Part shown: positions 53,204 through 63,088 of the stretch, in pieces
Layout of the letters: every line of letters begins with the position of its first letter
Position numbering within the stretch: the stretch's first letter is position 1
Program-made: the position numbers and the translations under genes
Notes under the pieces: model-generated
What the model saw: the letters and a program-made list of their open reading frames with translations, nothing else
Told to the model about the DNA's origin: nothing
Database searches by the model: none
Source of the DNA: Micavibrio sp. UBA6929
Lineage (GTDB): Bacteria; Pseudomonadota; Alphaproteobacteria; Micavibrionales; Micavibrionaceae
NCBI GenBank assembly: GCA_002448815.1
Contig: DKAJ01000005.1
Span: forward strand, 41,999 to 105,998
Direction: 5' to 3'
DNA: 64,000 nt

Positions 53204-53237
53204 AAACCTAGCATAGCATATTTACTGCGCTAGGTTT
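53204..53237 (-). terminator. probable terminator downstream of clpX
   Basis: On the minus strand a 9-bp stem AAACCTAGC/GCTAGGTTT (53229-53237 with 53204-53212) runs into TTTAATTT. A second hairpin with arms CCGGCGTT/AACGCCGG follows at 53172-53198. The T-run is interrupted, so this is moderate support. Confidence 0.5.
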
Positions 53238-53244
53238 AGTGTTT

Positions 53245-54531
53245 CTAGGCTTCTTTAGGCTTTTTTTCTTTTTTCGACGCAGATGATTTCTTCGCGCGGA
53301 CAAGCTTTGGTGCTTCTTTATCGTCAACGGTTTTCTCTGAGATGACGACTTCTGTCACGTCTTCTTCATCTGGAACTTCGTACATTGTATCCAGAAGAAG
53401 GTTCTCGATAATAGAGCGAAGTCCGCGTGCGCCAGTTTTTGTTGCAATCGCCTTGCGTGCAATCGCCTTAAGCGCATCATCTTCGAATGTGAGTTCTACA
53501 TCTTCCATGTCAAACAGTGTTTTGTACTGCTTGGTCAGTGCGTTTTTAGGCGCAGTCAAGATGGTGACAAGGGCATCTTCGTCCAAATCTTCCAATGTTG
53601 CGATAATTGGCAAGCGACCGATAAATTCAGGGATCAGGCCATAGCGAACAAGGTCTTCTGTTTCTAGTTCTTTGAACAGATCACCAATGCCGCGGTCTTC
53701 AACGTCTTTAACGTCTGCGCCAAAGCCGATTGTTGTGCCGCGACCGCGCGCTGCGATCACTTTGTCGAGGCCAGCAAAGGCACCGCCACAAATGAACAAG
53801 ATGTTGCTTGTGTCAACTTGCAGGAATTCTTGCTGAGGATGTTTGCGGCCGCCTTGTGGTGGGACGCTGGCAACTGTACCTTCCATCAATTTAAGAAGGG
53901 CCTGCTGCACGCCTTCACCAGATACGTCGCGCGTGATTGACGGGTTATCAGATTTACGGCTGATTTTGTCGATCTCATCGATGTAAACAATGCCGCGTTG
54001 TGCGCGCTCGACATTATAGTCAGAGGCTTGCAAGAGTTTCAGTACGATGTTTTCAACGTCTTCACCAACGTAACCGGCTTCGGTAAGTGTGGTCGCATCA
54101 GCCATTGTGAACGGAACGTCCAAAATGCGCGCAAGCGTTTGCGCAAGAAGCGTTTTACCGCAACCTGTTGGACCAACAAGCAAGATGTTTGATTTTGAGA
54201 TCTCAATATCAGGGTTCTTTTCTTTGTTCTCTAAACGCTTGTAGTGGTTGTGAACAGCAACAGAAAGAACGCGCTTGGCTGCTTCTTGGCCGATAACGTA
54301 ATCATCAAGAACTTTTTTGATTGTGCTTGGTGTCGGCACTGAGCCATCGCCTTCGCCGCTTACAAGCTGCGTTTTGTCTTCTTCGCGGATAATATCCATG
54401 CAAAGCTCGACGCATTCATTACAAATGAAGACGTTAGGGCCTGCAATAAGCTTGCGTACTTCGTGCTGGCTTTTGCCGCAGAAAGAGCAGTAAAGAGTAT
54501 TTTTTGAATCGCTGTTTTCGGATTTGCTCAT
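53245..54531 (-). CDS. clpX: ATP-dependent Clp protease ATP-binding subunit ClpX
   Basis: ClpX is the AAA+ unfoldase that feeds substrates to ClpP. The 428-residue protein has the N-terminal zinc finger ([13 protein letters not shown] and IFICNECV-like), Walker [13 protein letters not shown], Walker [11 protein letters not shown], the [10 protein letters not shown] region, and a C-terminal AAA small domain ([17 protein letters not shown]). AAGGAT precedes the ATG. CpdR, whose gene lies in this window at 60168, primes ClpXP in Caulobacter. Confidence 0.98.
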   Translation of the reverse strand: MSKSENSDSKNTLYCSFCGKSQHEVRKLIAGPNVFICNECVELCMDIIREEDKTQLVSGEGDGSVPTPSTIKKVLDDYVIGQEAAKRVLSVAVHNHYKRLENKEKNPDIEISKSNILLVGPTGCGKTLLAQTLARILDVPFTMADATTLTEAGYVGEDVENIVLKLLQASDYNVERAQRGIVYIDEIDKISRKSDNPSITRDVSGEGVQQALLKLMEGTVASVPPQGGRKHPQQEFLQVDTSNILFICGGAFAGLDKVIAARGRGTTIGFGADVKDVEDRGIGDLFKELETEDLVRYGLIPEFIGRLPIIATLEDLDEDALVTILTAPKNALTKQYKTLFDMEDVELTFEDDALKAIARKAIATKTGARGLRSIIENLLLDTMYEVPDEEDVTEVVISEKTVDDKEAPKLVRAKKSSASKKEKKPKEA

Positions 54532-54655
54532 GTGGTGGGATTATCCTTGTGTGAATCTTTATTGTCCTAGTTTGCCAAGTGCAAGGCTTGTGCGCAAGCC
54601 CCAAAACTTAAGAAAAAGGGTTTTCCTGTTAAATTATAAAGATTATATATAGGCC

Positions 54656-55072
54656 ATGACTGAGACTTTAGAAGACATCCAAGACAATTTCTCCCTGTTT
54701 GACGACTGGGAGGAACGTTATCGTTATTTAATTGATTTGGGCCGTAGCCTGCCCGATATGCCAGAAGCACAGAAAACAGATGATGCGCTTGTGAAGGGCT
54801 GTACATCGCGGGTGTGGCTGCACGTGAATAAAGATGACAGCGGCGTGTTTACCTTTGACGCGGATAGTGATGCGCATATTGTGCGCGGTTTAATTGCGCT
54901 GCTTTTGAGTGCGTATAACGGTAAAACGGCGGATCAGATTGCGCAGGTCAATATCGATGATTTCTTTAGTGCCATTGGCTTAGATCAGCATCTTAGCCCT
55001 AATCGCCGCAATGGTTTCTTTGCAATGGTCGAAAAAATTAAGCTTTATTCTTCGGCGTCTGCGGCGGCCTGA
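54656..55072 (+). CDS. sufE: SufE-family cysteine desulfuration protein
   Basis: SufE accepts sulfur from SufS and passes it to Fe-S assembly. The 138-residue protein matches the family: DIQDNFSLFDDWEERYRYLIDLG and VKGCTSRVWL, which contains the persulfide cysteine. SIGLDQHLSPNRRNGF-like sequence (here AIGLDQHLSPNRR) is near the end. It diverges from clpX across a 124-base space and its 3' end overlaps the convergent gene at 55045 by 28 bases. Confidence 0.95.
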   Translation: MTETLEDIQDNFSLFDDWEERYRYLIDLGRSLPDMPEAQKTDDALVKGCTSRVWLHVNKDDSGVFTFDADSDAHIVRGLIALLLSAYNGKTADQIAQVNIDDFFSAIGLDQHLSPNRRNGFFAMVEKIKLYSSASAAA

Positions 55073-55641
55073 TCGTTTTCTTCGGTCAGATCGATTGGTT
55101 TGATAGAGCGCAAAATTTCACTGAAAACAGTGTCGGCTTCGGTCAGGGCTTCGCCGACAATCTCGGCTTTGACCGCGAAGGCCGAGCTTTCATCAATCCA
55201 CAATTGCGCCATAAATAAGGTTGGGGTGCGCCCTTGCAGGCCTTCACCAAGTAAAGTGGCTTGTTTATAGCGATCCGTTGAGCGCGAGAATGTTTCGCCA
55301 ATTTTAATCAGGCTTTTATCCGTCATGGCCTCAAGCGTTTGTTTCATGATGTCATCGGTATAACGCTGGGCGATGGTTTTACTGATGGGGGAGCATGTAA
55401 TATCCATGCGCAGAGATGTGTTCATGCTGTAGACTTGGGTAAAGGTGCTGAGCGTATAGCAATCTTTGCCGTTATCTTTTTCACATTTTTTGACTGTATA
55501 GGGTGCTTCGGGCAGGGTGAGTTCGAACCCGCATTTATCAGGAGCATAACGATATTCGCTTTTCTCTTCTGCTTGCTGTGCCATCGCCAAGCTTGGGATG
55601 GTCAATGTGATCAACAGCAAAAAGAAAAGATGTTTAATCAC
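55045..55641 (-). CDS. secreted protein of unknown function
   Basis: This 198-residue exported protein has a signal peptide cleaved after LAMAQ (about residue 22). The mature part has four cysteines (CGF, KKC, KDC, ITC) that may form two disulfides, alternating strands and helices, and an acidic C-terminal tail. It starts with GTG, overlapping the hisS stop by 8 bases, so it is translationally coupled to hisS. Its 3' end overlaps convergent sufE by 28 bases. No family was recognised. Confidence 0.72.
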   Translation of the reverse strand: MIKHLFFLLLITLTIPSLAMAQQAEEKSEYRYAPDKCGFELTLPEAPYTVKKCEKDNGKDCYTLSTFTQVYSMNTSLRMDITCSPISKTIAQRYTDDIMKQTLEAMTDKSLIKIGETFSRSTDRYKQATLLGEGLQGRTPTLFMAQLWIDESSAFAVKAEIVGEALTEADTVFSEILRSIKPIDLTEENDQAAADAEE

Positions 55642-56977
55642 GCGTCCAGCTTTCTGGATCGGCCGAGGCCTGTTCGCCGGTGGTCATATTTTTGATCTCG
55701 TGTTTGCTCTCGCCGCTATCATCAAAAGGCGGGAACCAAACATAAGGAATGCCTTTTTTCTCGGCATAGGCCATTTGACGTTTGAGCTTTGATCCGCTGT
55801 GGAAGACTTCAACGTTAAAGCCTCGCTGGCGCAGTGTGTGCGCGGTGCTTTGCGCGGCGGCGCGGCGATCTTCCGAAGGCATAATGACCATGATGTCCGC
55901 AGGTGAAATGCCAAGTGCGGGCAGTTGTTGTTTCTGGCGGATGCGGTCAAACAGGCGTGAAAAGCCGATTGAAATGCCGACGCCAGGTAAGGTGCGATTG
56001 ATATAGTTGCTGGCAAGGTCATCATAACGCCCGCCCGAGCAAATTGACCCGTAGGTTGGGTCGTCAACAAAGCGCGTTTCATAAACTGTGCCGGTGTAGT
56101 AATCCAATCCGCGTACGATCGACAGGTCTGCAACAACGCCGCCTGTTGGGATGTGCGCAAGTTGATCCATCACGAAGCTAAGCTCCTCAACGCCTTCGCG
56201 CATCATATCGTTTTCGATGCCAAGGTCGTAGACGCGCTGCGCAAAGCTGGAATCGGTGGCTTTGATCGTGGCGAGTTTTAATACTGTCTCGCAGGCATCG
56301 TGTGCCATGCCGATTTGTTCATTTAACAGGCTGCGGATTTCGTTTTCAGGCAGCTTGTCTAGTTTGTCGATAATGCGCGTGGCTTCGACAATGTTTGTGA
56401 CGCCGAGGGCCTGTAGTAGACCAATCAGGATTTTACGGTTGCTGATTTGGATTTGAATTTTTTCATCTTCCATGCCGGGCAGGGAGGCGAGAACTTCCCA
56501 GATGATAGCAGGCATTTCCGCGTCAAAATGCGCGGGCAGGGTATCAACGCCGATGACGTCGATATCGCATTGATAAAACTCACGGAAGCGGCCAGCCTGT
56601 GGGCGCTCGCCGCGCCATACGCGCTGCATCTGGTAGCGTTTAAACGGGAAAACCAGTTCGTTATAGTGCTGCGCGGTGTAGCGCGCCAATGGAACGGTCT
56701 GGTCAAAGTGCAGAGCAAGGCGCGCTTCTTTGTCGCCATCTTCTTTGTGCAGGCGTTCGATGACATAAACCTCTTTGTCCACGTCGTCGCCTTCATCTTC
56801 GCCCTTGGCGTTAAGGATGTCTAAGGCCTCGACGCTGGGGGTTTCGATCGGGCAAAAGCCATATTGTTCGAAAATTGTGCGGATATGGTCGAACCACATT
56901 TGTTCTGCGCGGCGGACCTGCGGCAACCATTCAGGAAAACCGCTAATAGGGGAAGGTTTTGTAATGCGTTTGCTCAT
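55634..56977 (-). CDS. hisS: histidyl-tRNA synthetase
   Basis: HisRS is a class II synthetase charging tRNA-His. The 447-residue protein has motif 1 (YGFCPIETPSVEA), LHFDQTVPLARYTAQH, motif 2 (RYQMQRVWRGERPQAGRFREFYQCD), split here around an intervening residue set, the HisA motif region VRGLDYYTGTVYE and motif 3 (GIGFSRLF-like, reads VGISIGFSRLF). The anticodon-binding domain is at the C-terminus. It lies in a proB-hisS-secreted protein string. Confidence 0.96.
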   Translation of the reverse strand: MSKRITKPSPISGFPEWLPQVRRAEQMWFDHIRTIFEQYGFCPIETPSVEALDILNAKGEDEGDDVDKEVYVIERLHKEDGDKEARLALHFDQTVPLARYTAQHYNELVFPFKRYQMQRVWRGERPQAGRFREFYQCDIDVIGVDTLPAHFDAEMPAIIWEVLASLPGMEDEKIQIQISNRKILIGLLQALGVTNIVEATRIIDKLDKLPENEIRSLLNEQIGMAHDACETVLKLATIKATDSSFAQRVYDLGIENDMMREGVEELSFVMDQLAHIPTGGVVADLSIVRGLDYYTGTVYETRFVDDPTYGSICSGGRYDDLASNYINRTLPGVGISIGFSRLFDRIRQKQQLPALGISPADIMVIMPSEDRRAAAQSTAHTLRQRGFNVEVFHSGSKLKRQMAYAEKKGIPYVWFPPFDDSGESKHEIKNMTTGEQASADPESWTRD

Positions 56978-57016
56978 GATGAAATATGTATCAAGCGAAG
57001 GGGGGAAAGTCGAGGG

Positions 57017-58186
57017 CTAATCGTTTGTTTGCACTAAAACCATGTCGTTGCGGTGTACAAGCTCGTCACGTCCTGTGATGCCAAGCTCTTCGGTGAAGTC
57101 GCTGGCGCGTTTTCCTGCCATCATTTTGGCTTGGGCTGAGGTATAGGCGCTGATTCCTGTGGCAAGTTTGTGGCCAGATTTGTCGTGAATTGTGACGATG
57201 TCGCCGCGCTCGAACGTGCCGCTGACATTGAGGACGCCAATGGGCAGAAGGCTGCGCCCCGCGTGTAATGCCTTGGCCGCGCCATCGTCGATAAGGATTT
57301 CGCCCATCGGTTTCAGATGCGCACTGATCCAGTTTTTGCGCGCGCCTTTTTTAGAGGTTTGTGCCTTGAAGAGGGTCGCTTTTTTCTCGCCACTTTGCAG
57401 GGCGCGCAAGGGTGAACGCTCTTGCCCGTCAGTGATGATCATCGCAATGCCGCAGGTGGCTGCGTTAATGGCGGCCTGTATTTTGCTTTTCATGCCGCCG
57501 GTTGATAGGCCGGGGATGGCATCGCCTGCCATGGCTTCGTGGTCGGCGGTGATGGTCTCGACCAGTGGGATATGCTTGGCGTTTGCATCTTCGTGCGGGT
57601 TGCTGTCATACAGGCCATCAATCGTCGAGAGCAGGATAACGCAATCCGCATCAATCATTTGCGCCGTGCGAACGGCCAGACGATCATTGTCGCCGAAGCG
57701 GATTTCTTCGGTTGATATACTGTCATTTTCATTGATGATGGGGATGATGTTTTGTGACATCAATGCATCCAGCGTTGCGCGCGCATTCAGATACATGCGG
57801 CGGTTTTCAGTTTCTGAAAGCGTCAGTAAAACCTGCGCCGTTGGAATATCATGCGCGGCCAAGGCACGGTGATAGGCATTATACATGTGATATTGCCCTA
57901 CGGCAGAGGCGGCCTGTTTCAGTGCAAGGGGAATTTGGCTAGGCGGGGTGGTAAAGTCGATGCCAAGCGTTTCACGGCCAAGTGCCACGCCGCCAGAGGA
58001 GACAATGGCAATGCGCTTGCCTTGGGCTTGCAGCGCGCGCAGGTCATCTGCGATCGCGTTAAACCATGGCATGTTCACAGCGTTATCAGCGCCGCGCACA
58101 AGGGCAGAGCCAACCTTGATCACGATGGTTTGTGCATCGGATAGGGCGCGGAGCATTGCCGCGTTATGCGTCTTCGTTGTCGTCAT
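57017..58186 (-). CDS. proB: glutamate 5-kinase
   Basis: ProB phosphorylates glutamate, the first step of proline synthesis. It has the AAK kinase core ([60 protein letters not shown]-like reading LSTGGMKSK). A C-terminal PUA domain (about 285-385, [22 protein letters not shown]) follows. The start is ATG 58186 (389 residues) or 58156. The earlier start overlaps the obgE stop by 23 bases, and the later leaves 7 bases. proA is not in the window. Confidence 0.95.
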   Translation of the reverse strand: MTTTKTHNAAMLRALSDAQTIVIKVGSALVRGADNAVNMPWFNAIADDLRALQAQGKRIAIVSSGGVALGRETLGIDFTTPPSQIPLALKQAASAVGQYHMYNAYHRALAAHDIPTAQVLLTLSETENRRMYLNARATLDALMSQNIIPIINENDSISTEEIRFGDNDRLAVRTAQMIDADCVILLSTIDGLYDSNPHEDANAKHIPLVETITADHEAMAGDAIPGLSTGGMKSKIQAAINAATCGIAMIITDGQERSPLRALQSGEKKATLFKAQTSKKGARKNWISAHLKPMGEILIDDGAAKALHAGRSLLPIGVLNVSGTFERGDIVTIHDKSGHKLATGISAYTSAQAKMMAGKRASDFTEELGITGRDELVHRNDMVLVQTND

Positions 58187-59255
58187 GGTGAGGATCTTCC
58201 GGCAGGTCGAAATCGTCAAAATCTTCGCTAGCCTTCGCGCGCGCGGCTTCTTCGGCTAATTGTCTTTTATGCTCGGTCACGATGTGACCCAGTTGGAATA
58301 AGATTTTTTCGACATTCTGCCCTGATACGGCGGACATACATAACACAGGTTTGCCGATGGCATCTTCCAGTGTTTTGCGTTGATCTTCGGCCAGTTCATC
58401 GCCCAGTGCATCGGCCTTGTTAAGGGCAATGATTTCAGGCTTGTCGCTGACGCGTGGGTCGTATTCATGTAGTTCGTTGCGGATTGTGTTGTATGCGCCG
58501 ACGATGTCATCTTGTGTGCAATCAATCAGGTGCAATAACACGGATGTGCGCTCAACATGGCCAAGGAAGCGGTCGCCAAGGCCGTGGCCTTCATGTGCGC
58601 CCTCGATCAGGCCGGGGATGTCGGCCAGAACGAAGTCCATGTCACCAGCCTTAACTACGCCAAGGTTCGGGTGGAGCGTCGTAAACGGGTAATCGGCAAT
58701 TTTAGGTGTCGCGTTCGAACACGCGGCCAGAAATGTTGATTTTCCTGCGTTAGGTAATCCAACAAGGCCAGCATCCGCAATCAATTTTAGGCGTAGCCAT
58801 ATTGCGGCCTCTTGCCCCGGCCAGCCCGGAGTGCTGCGGCGTGGTGCTTGGTTGACGGCGCTTTTGTAGTGGGCGTTGCCAAAGCCGCCATCGCCGCCCT
58901 TGAGGAACAGGACCTCTTCGCCTTCGGTTGTGAAGTCATGCAAAATCGTGTCTTTGTCTTCATCAATGATTTGCGTGCCAACCGGAACGCGGATGATGCA
59001 ATCTTCACCATGGGCGCCAGTGCGGTTGTCGCCTTTACCGTTTTCACCGTTTTTGGCTCTGAAGTGTTGTTGATAGCGGAAGTCGATCAGCGTGTTCATG
59101 CGGTTGTCGGCAACAAAATAGACGTTGCCGCCTTTGCCGCCATTCCCGCCATTTGGGCCGCCAAATTCCACGTATTTTTCGCGGCGAAAGCTTACGCATC
59201 CAGGGCCGCCATGTCCGCTTTGCAGGTATATTTTTGCTTGATCTAGGAACTTCAT
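58164..59255 (-). CDS. obgE: Obg-family GTPase (ObgE/CgtA)
   Basis: This is an essential GTPase acting in late 50S assembly and stress signalling. The Gly-rich Obg fold occupies residues 1-158 ([20 protein letters not shown] and KGGDGGFGN). The G domain has [10 protein letters not shown], a [12 protein letters not shown] switch, NKAD and SAVSGQ. A short acidic tail follows, without the long OCT domain of some species. It follows rpmA by 82 bases with a terminator in between. Confidence 0.96.
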   Translation of the reverse strand: MKFLDQAKIYLQSGHGGPGCVSFRREKYVEFGGPNGGNGGKGGNVYFVADNRMNTLIDFRYQQHFRAKNGENGKGDNRTGAHGEDCIIRVPVGTQIIDEDKDTILHDFTTEGEEVLFLKGGDGGFGNAHYKSAVNQAPRRSTPGWPGQEAAIWLRLKLIADAGLVGLPNAGKSTFLAACSNATPKIADYPFTTLHPNLGVVKAGDMDFVLADIPGLIEGAHEGHGLGDRFLGHVERTSVLLHLIDCTQDDIVGAYNTIRNELHEYDPRVSDKPEIIALNKADALGDELAEDQRKTLEDAIGKPVLCMSAVSGQNVEKILFQLGHIVTEHKRQLAEEAARAKASEDFDDFDLPEDPHHDDNEDA

Positions 59256-59282
59256 TGCTTAGGCACTTTAATTTAACCATGA

Positions 59283-59317
59283 AAAAAGGGAAAGGCTTAA
59301 TTGGCCTTTCCCTTTTT
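59283..59317 (-). terminator. terminator downstream of rplU-rpmA
   Basis: A near-perfect palindrome with arms AAAAAGGGAAAGGC and GCCTTTCCCTTTTT (7-base loop) lies between rpmA and obgE. It would stop minus-strand transcripts, with the T-run at its 3' end. It works equally on the + strand. Only 27 bases remain before obgE, so some read-through is likely. Confidence 0.88.
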
Positions 59318-59337
59318 GAATTTGTATTTGCAAAAGG

Positions 59338-59622
59338 TTATTCAGCCGCCATTGCCTGATTAACGTCGTTTGCTGGCAAGATGTTTACGATCGCACGACC
59401 GTCAGCACCTTTTTTGAACATTACGTCACCATCAACCAATGCATAGATTGTGTGGTCTTTGCCAAGGCCAACATTTTTGCCAGGCTTGTATTTTGTTCCG
59501 CGCTGACGAACGATGATGTTACCAGCAAGAACGGCCTCGCCGCCATAACGTTTTACGCCGAGTCGACGGCCAGCCGAGTCGCGTCCGTTTTTCGAGCTAC
59601 CACCTGCTTTTTTATGTGCCAT
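59338..59622 (-). CDS. rpmA: 50S ribosomal protein L27
   Basis: L27 lies near the peptidyl-transferase centre. The 94-residue protein is typical: [20 protein letters not shown] with [25 protein letters not shown] and [14 protein letters not shown] short C-terminal extension follows. The gene is 30 bases after rplU, the universal order. Confidence 0.98.
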   Translation of the reverse strand: MAHKKAGGSSKNGRDSAGRRLGVKRYGGEAVLAGNIIVRQRGTKYKPGKNVGLGKDHTIYALVDGDVMFKKGADGRAIVNILPANDVNQAMAAE

Positions 59623-59652
59623 GACTTAAACTCCTATAAATTCTTTTCTTGT

Positions 59653-59967
59653 TTATGCTGCTTTGATGTCTGTGATTTTCAGAACAGTCAGGTTTTGACG
59701 GTGTCCTTTTTTACGTCGGTAGTTTTGACGACGCTTTTTCTTGAAAATCACGATCTTATCAGCGCGTTTTTGTTTAACGAGAGTAGCGCTAACTGAAGCG
59801 CCCTTTACGACTGGTGCGCCGACTGTGGCTTTTTTACCGTCGTTAACGAACAATACATCGTCAATGGCAACTACGTCGCCTGCTTCACCTGCAAGTTTTT
59901 CAACTTCGATGATGTCATCTTTTTGTACTTTGTATTGTTTACCGCCTGTGCGAATAACTGCAAACAT
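59653..59967 (-). CDS. rplU: 50S ribosomal protein L21
   Basis: L21 binds 23S rRNA. The 104-residue protein begins with [18 protein letters not shown] and ends in [16 protein letters not shown], which are the family signatures. It starts the rplU-rpmA pair and is divergent from cpdR across 200 bases. That space is AT-rich (TATATATAATT near 59988) and should carry the two promoters. Confidence 0.98.
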   Translation of the reverse strand: MFAVIRTGGKQYKVQKDDIIEVEKLAGEAGDVVAIDDVLFVNDGKKATVGAPVVKGASVSATLVKQKRADKIVIFKKKRRQNYRRKKGHRQNLTVLKITDIKAA

Positions 59968-60167
59968 TTTTAAACTCTTTCAATTACAATATATATAATT
60001 CGACTTCTGTGGAAGAATGTTGGGGGATATAGCCATAAGCGCGAGCGCCTGTCAAGCAATTATATATTTACTTGTGTAAAAAGTATGGTTTGCGCCCTAT
60101 ATTATTTTACAGAGTACAGCGAGAGGCGCTATGATAGCGGTAATTGCAGACAGGAAGGGATTTTATT

Positions 60168-60545
60168 ATGGCTTGTATTTTGCTTGCAGAAGACGACCAT
60201 TCAATGCGTCAATTTATCAAAAAAGCGCTTGAGCGTGCAGGGCATAATGTCACAGAATCAGAGGATGGTTTAAGTGCCCTGAATGTTTTGACGGCAGATG
60301 GCGGTGATCGTTTTGATTTGTTGCTGACGGATATTGTGATGCCGGGTATTGATGGAATTGAGCTTGCGCAAAAGGCGGCGCAGTTATGCCCGAAGATCAA
60401 AGTCATGTTTATCACAGGATTTGCGGCGGTGGCGATGGATGCCAAGAAAAGCCAGCCTGAGCAAAATGCCAAAGTTTTGTCCAAGCCTTTTCATTTAAAT
60501 GACCTTGTGCAGCAAGTTGATGTGTTGCTGACTAAGGCGGCCTAG
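60168..60545 (+). CDS. cpdR: CpdR-like single-domain response regulator
   Basis: CpdR is a stand-alone receiver that, when unphosphorylated, recruits ClpXP substrates to the cell pole and drives cell-cycle proteolysis in Caulobacter. The 125-residue protein has the Asp pair ED-D (8-10), the phospho-acceptor Asp55 in LLTDIVMPG, the Thr in FITGFAA and Lys in SKPF. The start is ATG 60168 with AGGAAGG upstream, not the open frame at 60144. No output domain follows. It converges with the tyrA-like gene, whose stop overlaps it by 4 bases. ClpX is also encoded in this window. Confidence 0.9.
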   Translation: MACILLAEDDHSMRQFIKKALERAGHNVTESEDGLSALNVLTADGGDRFDLLLTDIVMPGIDGIELAQKAAQLCPKIKVMFITGFAAVAMDAKKSQPEQNAKVLSKPFHLNDLVQQVDVLLTKAA

Positions 60546-61282
60546 CTTTCTTTGAGGCTGTCTTCCAGGTCTTTTACAGCCGTAAAAAATTGTTCTTTTG
60601 TATTCTCGACGTAGGGGTTGTCCGTTTGGATGGCTTTGAAGAGTGCGTCGCTGTCATTCTTGACGAGGTCGCTCATTTGACGGAGCAGGCTGAACGTTTT
60701 TGTTTCTTGTGTGATTTCAGGAATGTCCATCATGCGCATGATGCGGCCAATCATATGTGTGAGGCCCTGCACATAGGCCATTTGCTGGTCATGTTCTGCG
60801 GCGGTGCAGGGGATGACGTTAAGGTGCAGGGTGCCTTCTAGGAACTGGGTGACACCTGATGCGCGCTGACCGCGTAAGTTCACTAGGGCTATGTTTTGAT
60901 TGTGAATGCCGTATTTACCGCTTTGTGGGCCGAAGAGGGGGTGCAGGCCAATAAGGTCTACGTAATCAGGCAGGGTGGCTTGCATGGTCTCCGCTGGTTG
61001 GCTTTTGACCGAGGCCACGTCCATGACCAGTTGCCCTTCGCTCAGGTGCGGCGCGATGTCCTTGCAGATTTGATGGATTGTTTTGACAGGCGTTGCGATG
61101 ATGATGATATCAGATTGCGCGGCCTGTGTGATCGTTGCGGCATTTTGAACGTTGTAGGTGTTGCAAATGGTGCTTGTATCCGCAAAGGGGTCGAACACTG
61201 TTATTGTGAAAAAGGGGGCTAGGTGACGGAGCATAAATTCGCCAAAGGCGCCGATGCCAATAATTGATAGGGACTGCAACAT
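60542..61282 (-). CDS. prephenate dehydrogenase-like NAD(P) oxidoreductase
   Basis: This 246-residue protein has an N-terminal Rossmann fold (LSIIGIGAFGEFMLRHL, then IIIIATPVKTI, VMDVASVKSQP). The motif LIGLHPLFGPQSG near residue 130 is typical of TyrA-type prephenate and arogenate dehydrogenases. The helical dimerisation domain is shorter than in full-length TyrA (about 280 residues or more). Tyrosine synthesis is the likely pathway but the substrate is inferred. It is upstream of nothing on its own strand; the MCP gene ends 104 bases away. Confidence 0.85.
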   Translation of the reverse strand: MLQSLSIIGIGAFGEFMLRHLAPFFTITVFDPFADTSTICNTYNVQNAATITQAAQSDIIIIATPVKTIHQICKDIAPHLSEGQLVMDVASVKSQPAETMQATLPDYVDLIGLHPLFGPQSGKYGIHNQNIALVNLRGQRASGVTQFLEGTLHLNVIPCTAAEHDQQMAYVQGLTHMIGRIMRMMDIPEITQETKTFSLLRQMSDLVKNDSDALFKAIQTDNPYVENTKEQFFTAVKDLEDSLKES

Positions 61283-61385
61283 GGTGTGTGCTCGTATTAT
61301 TTCAGTGTGTTTAGCTTCAGATAAAGTTATGCGCCCTTCTTATCGAAAAGAAAGGCGCATAGCAAGATGTCTTGGTTAAAGGCTT

Positions 61386-63068
61386 TTATGCAGATTTAAT
61401 TTTATCGATAAAGCCATTAATGCTGCGTTTGAGTGTATCTGAACGCTCGGATAGTGATTCTGCCAATGTATTTACACTTTGCGATGTGTTTTGTGTGTCG
61501 CGCGTTGCTTCGGTGACTTCGCCTATGCTGCTGACAACAGAATTGGTAAGCCTTGAGGCCTCCATGACGTTGCGGCTAATTTCTTGGGTAGCGCTTGATT
61601 GTTCGTCAACTGCGCCTGAAATTGTTAGCATATTATCGGTTAGGTCTTCGATAGATGTTGAGATTTTTTCGATAAAAGATACTGCGTCTGTCGTATCACC
61701 CTGAATGCGTGCAATTTGCGTGCGAACTTGTTCGGTGGCTTTTGCAGTTTCGCTAGCAAGGCTTTTCACTTCGTTTGCAACAACAGCAAAGCCTTTGCCA
61801 GCCTCGCCAGCGCGTGCGGCCTCAATCGTTGCGTTAAGGGCAAGGAGATTTGTTTGTTCGGCAATGTCCGAGATAATTTCGATGACACTGCTGATTTCGT
61901 GGGCCGAGCTTTCTAAGACTTTCATTTTTTCTACGGTCGTGTGAGAAACCTTTTTTGCGTCAGCAGCCATCTGGTTTGTCCGGCTCAGTTGGGAGCTGAT
62001 CTCTTTAATTGAGGCCGTCATTTCTTCTGTTGCGGCGGAAACGTTGTTGATGTTTTGTCCTACATTTTCAGCGGAGAGAACAACGCTTTCCGATAGCTTG
62101 TTGGTGTCATTTGCGATGTTGCTCATCGTTATTGATGACTCGCTCATTTCTTGAGTGGCACTTTCAAGGGCGACCGTGACTTCAGCAGATTCCTGTCGGA
62201 AGCTTTCAACGATGGCTTCGATGTTGCGCGCACGAGCAAGGCGTTTTTCATCTTCTTCTTTTTGAGATGCGGTTAGTTTTTCGTTTTCGATGCCGTTGTT
62301 TTTAAATAAGACAAGGGCTTTTGCCATTTGTCCAATTTCATCGTCTCGGTCAGTGCCGTCTATTTCAGCGCTCCAGTCTTTGTCTACTAGCTTGCCTGTT
62401 GAAATGACAAGGCTTTGTAGTGGTTTTGAAACAAGGAAAATAATGGCAACAGACGCAGCTATGATTGTTAAGATTGTGAAGAAACCTCCCACGATTGAGG
62501 CTGCACTGGTCTGGGACATGATGCTGTTCATCTCTGTCGACTTTTCTTTTGAAGCAGTGTCTAGAATGTGAACTATACTTTTGAGTGAGTTTTGTATGTC
62601 AGCCCAGATTTGTGCATTTTCAACGGAGGTTTCTAGTAAGCGTGCCATGTCAACTGTTACAGGGGAGCGCATGTATTGTGCTTGCTTGTCGACGATGTCA
62701 ACGCGCCACATTTCAAAACTTGCACGTAGTTTTTCAAGGTCTTCTGCTGCGCCAATGGCAGCAAGTTCGGGTTTGATTTTTTCAATGAGGGGGATGATGT
62801 TTTTAATTTTTTCATCATGGTCTTGTTTGTGAGTAAGGTCGCCAGAATTGATGAAGGATGTTAACGATCGCTGTGTTTTTATGATTTCCTCTTCCAGGTC
62901 GATCAGGAGAGCTTGCGTTTGAGCAATTTCCATTACGTGACCAACTGACTTGGTCGCGTTGTTGAGGAAGACGTTAATAAAGATCCCAGAAATCAGATTG
63001 ATTAGCAAAATGATTCCAAGTGCAGAGATTAGTTTTGTTTGTATCGACATTTTTTTTAACATGTTCAA
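61386..63068 (-). CDS. methyl-accepting chemotaxis protein
   Basis: This transmembrane chemoreceptor has 560 residues. Transmembrane 1 (about 13-35) and transmembrane 2 (about 190-213) enclose a periplasmic four-helix-bundle domain. A HAMP domain (about 214-265) follows. The signalling domain has the conserved hairpin tip [19 protein letters not shown] and [13 protein letters not shown]. It is translated directly after the Cache-like secreted protein (20 bases), probably in the same operon. The ligand is unknown. No chemotaxis kinase genes are visible in this window. Confidence 0.96.
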   Translation of the reverse strand: MNMLKKMSIQTKLISALGIILLINLISGIFINVFLNNATKSVGHVMEIAQTQALLIDLEEEIIKTQRSLTSFINSGDLTHKQDHDEKIKNIIPLIEKIKPELAAIGAAEDLEKLRASFEMWRVDIVDKQAQYMRSPVTVDMARLLETSVENAQIWADIQNSLKSIVHILDTASKEKSTEMNSIMSQTSAASIVGGFFTILTIIAASVAIIFLVSKPLQSLVISTGKLVDKDWSAEIDGTDRDDEIGQMAKALVLFKNNGIENEKLTASQKEEDEKRLARARNIEAIVESFRQESAEVTVALESATQEMSESSITMSNIANDTNKLSESVVLSAENVGQNINNVSAATEEMTASIKEISSQLSRTNQMAADAKKVSHTTVEKMKVLESSAHEISSVIEIISDIAEQTNLLALNATIEAARAGEAGKGFAVVANEVKSLASETAKATEQVRTQIARIQGDTTDAVSFIEKISTSIEDLTDNMLTISGAVDEQSSATQEISRNVMEASRLTNSVVSSIGEVTEATRDTQNTSQSVNTLAESLSERSDTLKRSINGFIDKIKSA

Positions 63069-63088
63069 GTCCGTCTGTTTTTATCTAT

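Noticed and set aside
57192..57872. A 226-codon + strand frame inside proB
   Set aside because: It is antisense to a clear glutamate kinase, with Cys/Arg/Ser-rich content and no ribosome binding site.
59283..59317. The long palindrome as a mobile-element end or integration site
   Set aside because: It lies right after rpmA, has T-runs on both sides and no flanking duplication, which fits a terminator.
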